64,000 bases of DNA from Labia minor. Its lineage: Eukaryota > Arthropoda > Insecta > Dermaptera > Spongiphoridae. Numbering within the stretch: the stretch's first letter is position 1; the number at the start of each line of letters is the position of its first letter. This document shows, piece after piece, positions 34,969 through 44,411 of the stretch. The notes beneath the pieces are model-generated. The model was given only the letters and a program-made list of their open reading frames with translations. It was not told where the DNA came from and ran no database searches. A program made the position numbers and the translations under genes. The DNA is taken from assembly GCA_963082975.1 (NCBI GenBank), contig OY720350.1, forward strand, positions 20,306,910-20,370,909. Direction: 5' to 3'.

Positions 34969-36088
34969 TTGTATTTTGTTAACTTAAAAAGGAGAAACAA
35001 TAATAATACAACAAAAGGCCCTTTCCAAAACTTACCTTTCTCAATACATAATACAAAAGAAGAAAACAACAAAAGGGACTTTGTCAAAACATTAAAAATA
35101 AATAATACAGATGTCCATAGTCCGCTTGTTTAAAAAAATATTCAAGAGTTGATTCTAGTATGTATTAAATATATTCAATATATTAAATATTAAATATATT
35201 ATTTTTGATCTAAACGAATAGAGAATGGATTTTACATAAAATTTGTAATCATTTCACAAATTAATAATATAATAAATGACACATTGTGAATTGACGATAA
35301 AAATAAATATATTTCATTAGATCTTATTTTATTATACTAGCAAAAATTGTATAAATATATTTTTAATTTTCTTTCGAAATTAATTAAAAAATTTTAAAAT
35401 ATTTTAAATATAAAAAATATTGATACAATATCTAATACAAAAACGAGGCGGGATGCAAATATAATACATTAATTAATAATAATAATCAAAATATTAAAAT
35501 CCGTTTAAATAAGAAGTTTGAAAAAATGTTCAGGTCGCTCCCCTCCAACTAAATGACAGTCCTGATCGTATGTTCCATGCTGCGAATTAAATTTGGATTA
35601 AGCATCATAAATTCTAAAATAATAATTAAATAAATTTCAAATAACGATTAGATATTTATTAAATGAATTACTAATAAATAATATTCAATCTAATGAAATA
35701 AAGAATCTCTATATATTATATACACGGTAAATGTATTAGAAAAAATAAAAAGCCATTTTTTTTTATGAAGAATTTTGATTTTTTTAAATTATAATTTCTG
35801 ACTTTTGATTGATTACATTTAAAATCATTTTAAAGTTATAATTTCGTCTTTACAAAGAGAGATAAAAAATTAATAAAATCAAAATATTGAAAAAATATAA
35901 TAGGGAGGTAGAAAAAAGGTTCAAACTCCCCTCTTCTTATTTTTACTTAACGGGTCTTCTGATTGGTTGCCTGTTTCGACACACCTTTTTTCGACTTAAA
36001 CGCCACCCTCAATTTCCTTCAGCTATCATTTGCTCTCTGCATCTCACCAAGTCATCATTAGCACTCTTGCTAACTGAGTGTATTTTAC
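34969..36088. other. AT-rich stretch without a supported gene
   Basis: A small family C end lies reversed at about 35328-35365. The ATG frame at 35887-36102 has a mixed-composition segment (35930-36090) but ends inside direct repeat G and shows no domain. Nothing else is recognised. Confidence 0.4.
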
Positions 36089-36289
36089 CACGTTTTTCTT
36101 AGCTTGCTTTCTTGTTTGTTTGTTTGTTTATTTATCTGTTCGGGTCAAATCTTGCAATCGAAATTTCGACCACTTCCAGTCATCCAATCGCTCTGAAACT
36201 TTTCAGAGTTATGTATTCTGGATGACAATACAATAAAATAACACATTCGTAGCTTGCAAGTGTTTAATTAGAGCATAATTAATGAATAT
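36089..36289 (+). repeat. Direct repeat G, copy 2
   Basis: This copy has the sequence of 34784-34968, with a (GTTT)n expansion near 36115-36132. TTGCAATCGAAATTTCGACC and CTTTTCAGAGTTATGTATTC are identical in both copies. Confidence 0.75.
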
Positions 36290-36642
36290 AATTTTGTATG
36301 GGAAAATCAAAACAAAAAGTGTAAATATTTAAATTTGAAAAAAACCGTTAAAAACCCGTTAAAAGAATAATATAATATGTATAATATTTAAAATGTAAAT
36401 AAATTTGAAAGAAGGTATATTAATGTTTTGTACTGTAATTTAGAAAACAAAATTTAAATTTATGAGTTTTAGGCAATAAAGAATTAAAATATGACAAATT
36501 TAAAAATTTCTCTTTATAATTCAATTTAAATTTATTACTTTCAGGATAATAGTATTTCATGACTATTAAAGTCAATCAAAAAACTTAAAAGTAGTATAGG
36601 TCAAGTGAAATCGATTGCAATATATGAAGACTAAAAAGTAGA

Positions 36643-37502
36643 AAATAATACTTTATATAAAAAAAAAACTTTTTTAAAAAACCACGTTTTTAACGCACTA
36701 AAAAGAAGAAAATAATTTTTCTGAAACCCCATAGGTACTGACATTACAAACAAGAGATATGATTTGAAGAAAATTTTCTATAACGTAAAACGTGGGGCGC
36801 AACTATGGCTAAAATATTCTGTATCGTATAAAAATTTATAAATAAATGTTATTAGGTACAAATTAATAGGATAAATGAATTCATATTTTAATTAGCTTCA
36901 AAAAGTAAAGCTTATAACTTATCGAAATTTTTAAAAGAGGTAAATTTAATTTATGAAAAGATTACCTTTAGATTACTAATAATATTCACTTTTAAAAAAT
37001 TCTGATAAAAAATGACATCCTAACAATATTCTGGTAAATAATATAAGAAATTTAACTTGAAGAAATCTAAAACTAAATTTTGCTACTGCAAAACTTCTAG
37101 CAAATATTTAATATTTATGTTAATAAAATTTCTAAAGTGTAAATTGAAGATGTTTATTTAATATTAAGGAATTAATTTTCCAAAAAAAATTTACATTAAT
37201 AAAAGTATTCTGTTGGATTACTAATAATATTCCCTTTTACAAAAAGTCTGGTAAAAAATATAAAACTTAAAATATAAATCCATGGATATTGAAATAAATT
37301 AATCAAAGAAATTATATTGCATTTAAAAAATTTATTATTATTTGCGCCCCACGTTTTACGTTATAGAAAATTTTCTTCAAATCATATCTCTTGTTTGTAA
37401 TGTCAGTACCTATGGGGTTTCAGAAAAATTATTTTCTTCTTTTTAGTGCGTTAAAAACGTGGTTTTTTAAAAAAGTTTTTTTTTTATATAAAGTATTATT
37501 TT
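36643..37502. mobile_element. Non-autonomous element with perfect 160-bp terminal inverted repeats
   Basis: The arms 36643-36802 and 37342-37502 are reverse complements. I compared them across their length and saw no difference beyond the length of a poly-A run. They begin AAAATAATACTTTATATAAA and end inward with CGTGGGGCGCAA. The 540-base interior is A/T-rich and non-coding, with two related ACTAATAATATTC blocks. No short target duplication was clear. Such long identical arms point to a recent MITE or fold-back element of unknown superfamily, and a transcript would form long double-stranded RNA. Confidence 0.8.
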
Positions 37503-37554
37503 ATTAATATCCATACCTTCTTGAAATTAATATAAATAAAATAAAATATTTAGT

Positions 37555-38400
37555 AACAGAGAGGAACAGAAATAACACACACAAAGACTTAATATACAAT
37601 TGGTAGAATTTGAAAATGTAGAAAAATTTAAATACTTAGGTTCTATAATCGCCAAGGATACTAACATCCGAGAATTTAAATTTAGGTGATAATTGGATAA
37701 CGCATGTTATCATGCAGTAGAGGGACTTTTCTATTCAAAATTATATTATCAAAGGGGATTAAAATTAAAATATATAAAAAAATTATTTTTCGGGTTGTAT
37801 TATATGAGGGTGAGGCATGGTCTATGGCCCTGGGAGTCGAGAGTAGGTTTAGAGTAGTGATTCTAAATCTTTGGCACACAAAGAAAATGATAAGTGTAAT
37901 AATCACACCAATTTTTATCTTTTTTTTAGAACCATATTGAAAAAATTGAAAAAAAAGTCGGGAATGTTTAAGTTCCTGATCGCAAAAACATTTTATATTT
38001 TTTTTACATACATATAAAATAAATAAGTACTTTTTCTTAATTTGAACTTTACAGTTGTACATTTTGGCGGCACATTTTGAAAATCTCGCGGCACACAAAA
38101 GTGCCGCGGTTCAGTGGTTGAGAATCACTGGTTTAGAGTATTTGAGAATAGGATTCTTCTTTATGATCCAAAGAAAGATGAGATCAAAGAGGAATGGCAA
38201 AGACAGGATAATGAAGAATTGCATGACCTCTATACAACTCCAGACATACAGGTTATATAAACGAGAAGGCTACGAAGGGCAGGACAAGTGGCTAGAATGG
38301 GAGAGGAAAGAATGGCGAAAAAATATAATGATGGGGAGACCGCTTGGGAAACGTCCGCTTGGAAAACCAAGGACTTGGTGCATGGACAGTGTAGGAAGTT
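37555..38400 (+). pseudogene. LINE reverse-transcriptase ORF fragment, split by a hAT element
   Basis: Before the insertion the sequence matches the LINE at 42970-43240 (GCATGTTATCATGCAGTAGA, then TATATGAGGGTGAGGCATGG). After it, at 38139-38398, the frame encodes a MTSIQLQTYRL segment and GRPLGKRPLGKPRTWCMDS, the C-terminal region typical of arthropod-type endonuclease/reverse-transcriptase elements. Frame shifts and stops break it. The catalytic RT motifs and the double-hairpin 3' end are missing. The frame beginning at 38055 starts inside the hAT element and only its second half is LINE. Confidence 0.8.
37855..38130. mobile_element. hAT-type MITE inserted in the LINE
   Basis: The ends are TAGTGATTCTAAATCTTTGG and, reversed, CAGTGATTCTCAACCACTG. 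They are flanked by a perfect 8-base target duplication, GTTTAGAG (37847-37854 and 38131-38138), which proves the boundaries and the hAT assignment. The interior near 38060-38110 has CGGCACACAAAAGTGCCGCG, a perfect palindromic tract. There is no transposase. Confidence 0.9.
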
Positions 38401-39320
38401 TAATATTAATATTTATTAGTAATACAATAATTTGTTTATCTCATTTAAATAATTTTATCAGGAATCAAAATTACACTTTTTTCATTTATAACTAATTATA
38501 ATGAAATCTATTAAAAGAAGACTTGCAGATGGATTATTTAATTTTAAAGTGATTCGATTTCAAGATCAGAAGAAAAGGTACATGAATGATGATGATCTTA
38601 TGATGTGTCTTAAGATTATAAAGATAATATAATAATGATAAAATATAAATCAATAATTATTTTATTGAGATTAAACATTATATATATATATAACTTCATT
38701 CGCGTTATTATGTATATTTATATTTCGATGAATATATTCAGTAAACGTGTCAAAAAATTATTAAATTTCTAAAGAAATGTAAAAATCTCATTGTTCGTTT
38801 TGAGTCATGAAGTTATTACATTGTTTATTATTTATATTAATTTATGTTAAATTATCAGTAATTAAGTCAACCCAAATCCTACTCCTTGTATGACGTATAT
38901 AATTTACTAGTTAATAAATAATTTAAATAGAAAAAAAAATGAATGGATTTTGCCAGAGAAGGAAAGGAAAATTTATCATGCAATTGATATCTCTCTCAAT
39001 GAAAATATTTATTCATAATCTTAAGATGACATCAGCCGTTATATAATCCATTTAGAAACAAAAATATAAATAACATAAGTATTTGTTTTATATTGCAATA
39101 TCATAAAATTATCTGAATATTTAAATTCAATGTAAATGCAATAAACGACTCTCATCTCCCTTTTTAAAATGTGGATATTCTATAAAATGTTTTAAATTTT
39201 ATAAAATATTGAATAATTTTATAAATTATTATGTATTAGAGCAACTAAAAAAAAAAATTAAAAAGTAAGTGAAATAAATTTCTAGTCATTGCCAAAAATA
39301 AAATAGAGATTTATTTCTTA
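38401..39320. other. AT-rich stretch, nothing recognised
   Basis: Simple A/T-rich sequence with scattered short mixed patches. No frame, RNA or element end is supported. Confidence 0.5.
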
Positions 39321-39587
39321 TTTTTACTATCTCGCCAAATTTTCGATGTCGAGATTTTGATGTTTTTATACGTTTTGAAGGTTCCTGAATCATTTTCACT
39401 AAGGTTGAGAAAAATGTCTGTGTGTGTGTGTATATATGTATGTAGACAAGATTACGCAAAAACGGTTTGAGCTAGAATCATGAAATTTGGTACATGGGCA
39501 TTATTCAAAATTCGTGGTTTTATATCAACTTTTGAGAAATGTAGCTCAACCGGAAGATGGTCATTACCTACAACGTTTTAATTTTTG

Positions 39588-39948
39588 AAGTTATACTTCT
39601 TTAGGCGCGTTATGGAAAATTGATGGGGAGTGAAATTTTAAGATGTGTGACACGAAAAATTAACAGTTTTTTTGTTTTTCCAGAAAAATAAATTTTTATT
39701 TGCCTGAAGTAGGATTCGAACCTACCATGTCTCTCTTCGACTACGTCATAGCGCTCAAAGCAAGCGAGCGCTCTACCCACTAGGCTATGACGAATCCCCA
39801 ACATTATTATCTTATTTTAACCATATATGCCATCCCATGGATAGATTATTAACAATTTTTTAATTAAACACAAAATATGAAGAATCTTGTTGAATTCTTG
39901 ATGTCATATCTAATCTAAGGTGTGTAGAAAATTATAATAATTCCAAGA

Positions 39949-39984
<36 letters not shown>

Positions 39985-40695
39985 CAATCTAATACCAGAC
40001 CAAATAAATAGATAGATAGATAGATGTCAACATTTCGTTTCATTTGTGTTGTTTCTAATGGACCGCTTGAACATTTCATTTCGAATTATATATGTGTGCT
40101 AATAAATTATATTCAGTAGTGATTTAAATTGAATATTTTGATTGATATTACTTACTATTTGTGAATATTAGTGAAAACAAAAAATGTGCTTATATACTTT
40201 TGAGGTTAACTATCCGTATGTATTATTTATTGATATAAATTAATTATTTAATATAATTAACACTAAATATTATTAAATTATTAATGTTAAATACTTATTA
40301 TTATATATTATTATTAATAATATATTATTATATTATTTAAATTTATATTAAATGTATATATTAAATATATTTTATTATATAAATATATTAATTTTCAATT
40401 TTTAATATTAATTATTGATATCTAAGATCAATCTAAGATTCTTTTAGTTTAAATTTGATGACTATTAATGGTACTATTCAATTTCAGTTCTAGTTTTCAA
40501 GATGGGTAAAACAAATGCGGAACACTGTAAAAACTATTACAATCGAAAAAAAGCTGCCAAAGAAGCTGAAAAAATTCGACAAGGCTTTTCCGTAGAAAAA
40601 CCAATAATTATTTGCATGCAATTAAAAACTATTTTTTTAATGATGCCAAAGAAGTATAACTTCTCACGCGCGTACATAAGTACACGCACCGCTTT
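39588..40695. mobile_element. DNA-transposon-like insertion with inverted ends
   Basis: The left end has GAAGTTATACTTCTTTAGGC. Near the right end AAAGAAGTATAACTTCTCAC is its reverse complement, followed by GCGCGTACATAAGTACACGC, which is itself an imperfect palindrome and has no equivalent on the left. The insertion contains a tRNA-like segment and one small ATG frame. I cannot name the superfamily. The left terminal repeat may be truncated. Confidence 0.6.
39697..39790 (-). repeat. tRNA-like segment (probable SINE head or tRNA pseudogene)
   Basis: Read on the minus strand it has an A-box-like TAGCCTAGTGGGTAGAGCG and a perfect B box, GGTTCGAATCC. The T arm TAGGTTCGAATCCTA pairs. The 5' and 3' ends cannot form an acceptor stem, and the anticodon region cannot form a standard 7-base loop. 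Instead CGTCATAGC and GCTATGACG can pair as a long hairpin. A working tRNA is therefore unlikely. Confidence 0.6.
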
Positions 40696-40708
40696 TTTTT
40701 TCCTCTAA
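40502..40708 (+). CDS. Small ATG frame in the TIR insertion; possible transposon ORF fragment
   Basis: The first 30 or so residues, MGKTNAEHCKNYYNRKKAAK and on, are charged and lysine-rich, with a plausible basic nucleic-acid-binding start like those at the N-termini of several transposon-encoded proteins. After about residue 35 the frame passes into terminal-repeat and family B sequence, so the protein is truncated. The upstream context TTTTCAAG-ATG-GG is a fair start. No domain is recognised; function is unknown. Confidence 0.4.
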   Translation: MGKTNAEHCKNYYNRKKAAKEAEKIRQGFSVEKPIIICMQLKTIFLMMPKKYNFSRAYISTRTAFFFL

Positions 40709-41391
40709 AGTGACCGTAAATATAAAGATATATGTTTGATAATTTTTCACCAGATTAAAAATTGTATAAAACTGTTATATATAGAATTTCAGCTTGATTG
40801 AATTGCTGAAAGTACCGGAATTAATTTTTTAATACTGCAAATCTCACGCGCCAACACGTGACGTGGTGTCATCATCAAAGAGCCAAACATGCGCTGGTTT
40901 AATAAATATTATTTATTAATTTTAATTTATAATTAATTAAATTTAATTTAAATATAATATATTATGTGATTTAATCCAATTCAAATTGCGAGATAGTCGA
41001 GTAGACACTCCAACTAATTTTTACTTAACTTTTGCTCATTATAAATTTAAATGAAATTAATAATAATAATTCAAATAAATTACCATATCATAGGTTTAAA
41101 TTATTTCTCAAATTCAAATTTCATTGTAATACATTTATTCTAAACAAATTATATTTTTATATACCAAATATAATACATAAATTCATTTATTTTTATTTAG
41201 GAGATACTATTTGTCATTTTATTCATCAATTTTTTTTTAAAATATTTCAATAATAATTATAAAATTTTTGTATTTTTATGTAATTAAAATCCCATGAAAA
41301 GATTACTTCAATTGAGGCATTTTAAATGAAAAAATAACTTTGTTTTATGATTACCAACTTCATTATATCGGATAGTGCTAAAATAGGTGCA

Positions 41392-41450
41392 TGTGTGCAT
41401 AAGTTCATTATAGAATATCCAACATGTTCTAAAATGAACTTATGCACACA
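41392..41450. ncRNA. Near-perfect 24-bp hairpin (candidate small-RNA precursor or MITE tip)
   Basis: TGTGTGCATAAGTTCATTAT and on pairs with the reverse of AAATGAACTTATGCACACA over 24 bases with one mismatch, leaving an 11-base loop (TATCCAACATG). The size suits a short miRNA-like precursor, but such hairpins also occur in decayed inverted-repeat elements. Neither a promoter nor a second copy was seen. Confidence 0.3.
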
Positions 41451-41893
41451 TAAAAGACTATTACAATAATCATAAAAAGACAAAAACTGAATTATCGAGT
41501 TTAGCAATAAAAATTTTAAATATAGAGACAATTTATATGACTATTGCTTTTTTCATGGGACTGTTTGTATTTTCATTTAAATCCGATGATAGTTTATTTC
41601 AAATTTTCCAAAAAATGGAGGTATTATTGTTTGCCCCTCCTTAATTGCACTTGGACTAAAGAAATACATTTTTTCCTTCAATCAGTGAGTCAATTGAGGA
41701 GTTCCCTAGATTATCTCACTAAGCAACGACTGCAATACAAGATTAAAATTGAATAACATTCCTCACTCTTACATCTTAATCATCGAAATAGTTGCAATCA
41801 TGTTTTTTTCTAATTCACTATATATTGTCGTATATTGGAGGCTTAGTATGGGTTGGGTTATGAATAATAAATTTTATGTTTAGTTTAATTTGG

Positions 41894-41942
41894 TAGCACT
41901 CTGGTTAATTAAGAATAGAAAATAGTTTGGTGAATCCAGCGA
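41894..41942 (+). pseudogene. Split tRNA-Gln pseudogene
   Basis: TAGCACTCTGG and TGAATCCAGCGA are two exact, ordered pieces of the tRNA-Gln genes in this window, from the D arm to the anticodon stem and from the anticodon to the variable region. Here 26 bases replace the three bases that normally separate them. The acceptor stem and T arm are lost. The extra bases are not at the normal tRNA intron position, so this is a decayed copy rather than an intron-containing gene. Confidence 0.6.
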
Positions 41943-42550
41943 CGGTTGATAAGGAAAAAAGAAAATTTGAATTCATTCAGAATATAAATCAAATATTTAT
42001 TTAAGATAAAATTAATTAATTAATCTCTATGTATGTATGTAATTTGTTTACTTTTTTGCTGTCATAGAAACAAACAAAAAAGAAATTCCCAATCAAAGAA
42101 TTATTATAATATTTAACTTTTTATTTTAAATTCTAATATTCAAATATCATTTCAATTAAATAATTTATTCTAAAAAAGTTCTCATTTTAATTAATATAAT
42201 AAAATATTTAAATCATATTTAACTTAAATTTTATTTTGTATTTATTCTTTCTATATTTGAATACTTCTTTTATTTTAAGGGAGGGAATTAACTATGATCT
42301 AAAAAAATTAATAAATGAACTTAATAATAAAAAATCAAATAAATCCATTAATTTAAATTAATACTATTAATGAATGTATATATTGTTAATTTATCTTTAG
42401 TTTTATCAATACTTTTATACCGTTAATTTTCATAAATTGTCTCAAGTCTCTAACTTTGCATTTTCTCAAATTTTATTATAATTAAAATTATTCAATAAAA
42501 ATCAAGCAATGAAATTAAAATATCAAAATGAAATGATCAAGAAATATTAT

Positions 42551-43603
42551 ACTCTATTATAACATATACAATACTTATAAACTATTGGCGGAGGAAATAT
42601 TAGACGATATCATTGCGGGTTCAGGCCAAATCGATCAAGATTAATTAAGATATTTTCATTATGACAGATATTAAAAAAACCGCGAATTCAATAATTCTGT
42701 TCACTAATTATTTGTAGACTTTAGTAAAACCTACGCATGACTCAATAGATCCGGATAAACATTTTCAAATTTTGATCTTAAAATTTATCTTGAAGGTAGT
42801 AAAGAAAGAGTAAGATATGGAAATCAATTGTAAAATATTAGGTTACCCAGACGACTTAAATATAATAGGAGATTCGGCAATTGCAATTACAGATAGCGAG
42901 GAAAAATTAATCGAGGTAGGAAAAGAGATGAGGTTTGAAATTAATAATGATAAATAAATATATTTAGAAACAAACAGGAGCAGTATTAACAAACAAAATG
43001 TAGAATTTGAATATGTAGAAAAATTGAATGTAATCACGAAGGATAATAATATTTGAGAAGAATTTAAATCGAAGTTGCAATCGGGAAACGCCTGTTATCA
43101 TGCAGTAAAGAGGCTTATCTCATCAAAATTATTATAAAAGGGAATGAAAATTAAAATATATAAAACAATTATTTTGTCTGTTGTATTATATGAGTGAGAC
43201 ATGGTCTATGATCTTAGGAGATGAGAGTGGATTCAGAGTATTTGAGAATAGGATTCTCCCCAGCATTTATGGGCCAAAGAAAGATGAGGGAATGGCGTAC
43301 GAGAGATAGAACAGAGGTTCAGGATAAGGACACTTGGAGAAATGTGGTTGTAGCTGCCAAGAACTTTCGAGTAGATAGATATAACATATTCAATAATAAT
43401 ATATATAATTAATTTACTAAATAAATTAAAATATATTTTAAATAATCACACAATAAGAAATGAATGTTTTATGTTATACATTGTTTGAAACAAAATGGAT
43501 GAAAACCTTTTACTACTTTCAACCAAATACTATGTACCGGGGGTACAGGGGGCGGAGCCCCCGTCTAGATGTGAAGAGCGACGAACGAGCTCTGAGCAGC
43601 TAG
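42551..43603 (+). pseudogene. LINE copy: reverse-transcriptase remnants, 3' UTR and double-hairpin end
   Basis: Reading across several frames, the order is LAEEILDDIIAG, GFRPNRSR-like (42625), FVDFSKTYA (RT motif A, 42711), GYPDDLNIIGDS (motif C, normally YADD, 42841), then EEKLIEVGKEMRFEINND. The C-terminal ending WRNVVVAAKNFRVD follows near 43336. Stops and indels break it, and part of the C-terminal region is deleted near 43290. The 3' UTR (43400-43537) matches the minus strand of 8180-8335. The end (43538-43603) has the GGGGGC-GGA-GCCCCC hairpin, a decayed second hairpin and CAGCTAG, then T. Confidence 0.85.
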
Positions 43604-44411
43604 TATTTAATAATAAAAGAATTTAACATAATTAGATTTGGTATCATAATAAATTATAAAGAGGTTAATTGATAATAAAGTAAAGTTATTTGATGATTTG
43701 TCTCTCTCCTATTTATTCCGAAGACTGATTAAAATTTGCCCTTACATTCATAAGGAATAATCTCCTCCTTTCTAATAACTCACCCCCATCTTGTACACAT
43801 GTGTTGACTCTCGCAAATATTCAGACATCACATGTCATGTAATTTATGAGTTTAAAAAAAAGGAATTTATGAAATATTTTGTCTTCTTCTTCAATTGAAA
43901 ATACTTCTTTTTCAGCTTTTAGATTCCTCGTTCACTTAAAGTTTTAAGTAACATGTCATGAAATTGATAGCTGTGGCTCTATCTCGCCTATGCGTTAACC
44001 ATCTTGATCTTCATTGTTTTTTTATATGATATTCATTAGTTTCAGTTTTTTTTTATTTATTTTTTGTAAATCTGTCAGATATGACTTTCATCTTAATTAC
44101 TATCTGAAATTAAAACTTCTTTTAATTTAATTTAATTTGTTTCATTTATTTAACAAACTAAAAACATATATATTATAATACAACATAAGACATATATAAT
44201 TAAAAAATAATTTTTAATAACTTTATTTTTTTTTTTTTTTTTTTTATTTTCCAATTAAGATCTACCTTTCTTTGGGCAACAATAAATCGTTTACAATATA
44301 TTTACATTTATTATCTTATTATTTATTATTTTAATTTTTAATAACTAATTATTCTTATTGTTATACTTCCATATTTTCATTTTTATAGAAATATCTAAAC
44401 TAAATTGAATA
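43604..44411. other. AT-rich stretch, nothing recognised
   Basis: A mixed patch at about 43720-43830 and a long poly-T at 44227-44246. No gene or element could be supported. Confidence 0.45.

Larger units (their letters stand above)
39321..41016 (+). mobile_element. Family B repeat interrupted by a 1.1-kb TIR element
   Basis: The first part (39321-39587) runs from TTTTTACTATCTCGCC to CCTACAACGTTTTAATTTTT. The second part (40694-41016) resumes at TTTTCCTCTAAAGTGACCGT and ends GCGAGATAGTCGAGTAGACA and CTCCAACT. The two halves join exactly in the uninterrupted copies (for example 25220-25290), so the material between is a clean insertion. Confidence 0.85.
41017..42550. other. AT-rich stretch with family H repeat, hairpin and tRNA scrap
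   Basis: Family H (reverse copy of 17800-17965) lies at about 41195-41345. A near-perfect hairpin follows at 41392-41450 and a split tRNA-Gln-like sequence at 41894-41942 (both listed separately). The ATG frame at 41032-41253 lies largely in the repeat and is A/T-biased; the frame at 41544-41756 begins at TTG and has no domain. No gene is supported. Confidence 0.45.

Noticed and set aside
39697-39790. Functional tRNA gene on the minus strand
   Set aside because: B box and T arm are good, but no acceptor stem forms and the anticodon loop is not standard.
43538-43603. Canonical Helitron 3' end (hairpin followed by CTAG, then T)
   Set aside because: The hairpin plus CTAG looks right for a Helitron, but the same terminus follows the LINE ORF and 3' UTR in two copies and is bounded by a 15-bp target duplication in another, which Helitrons do not make.
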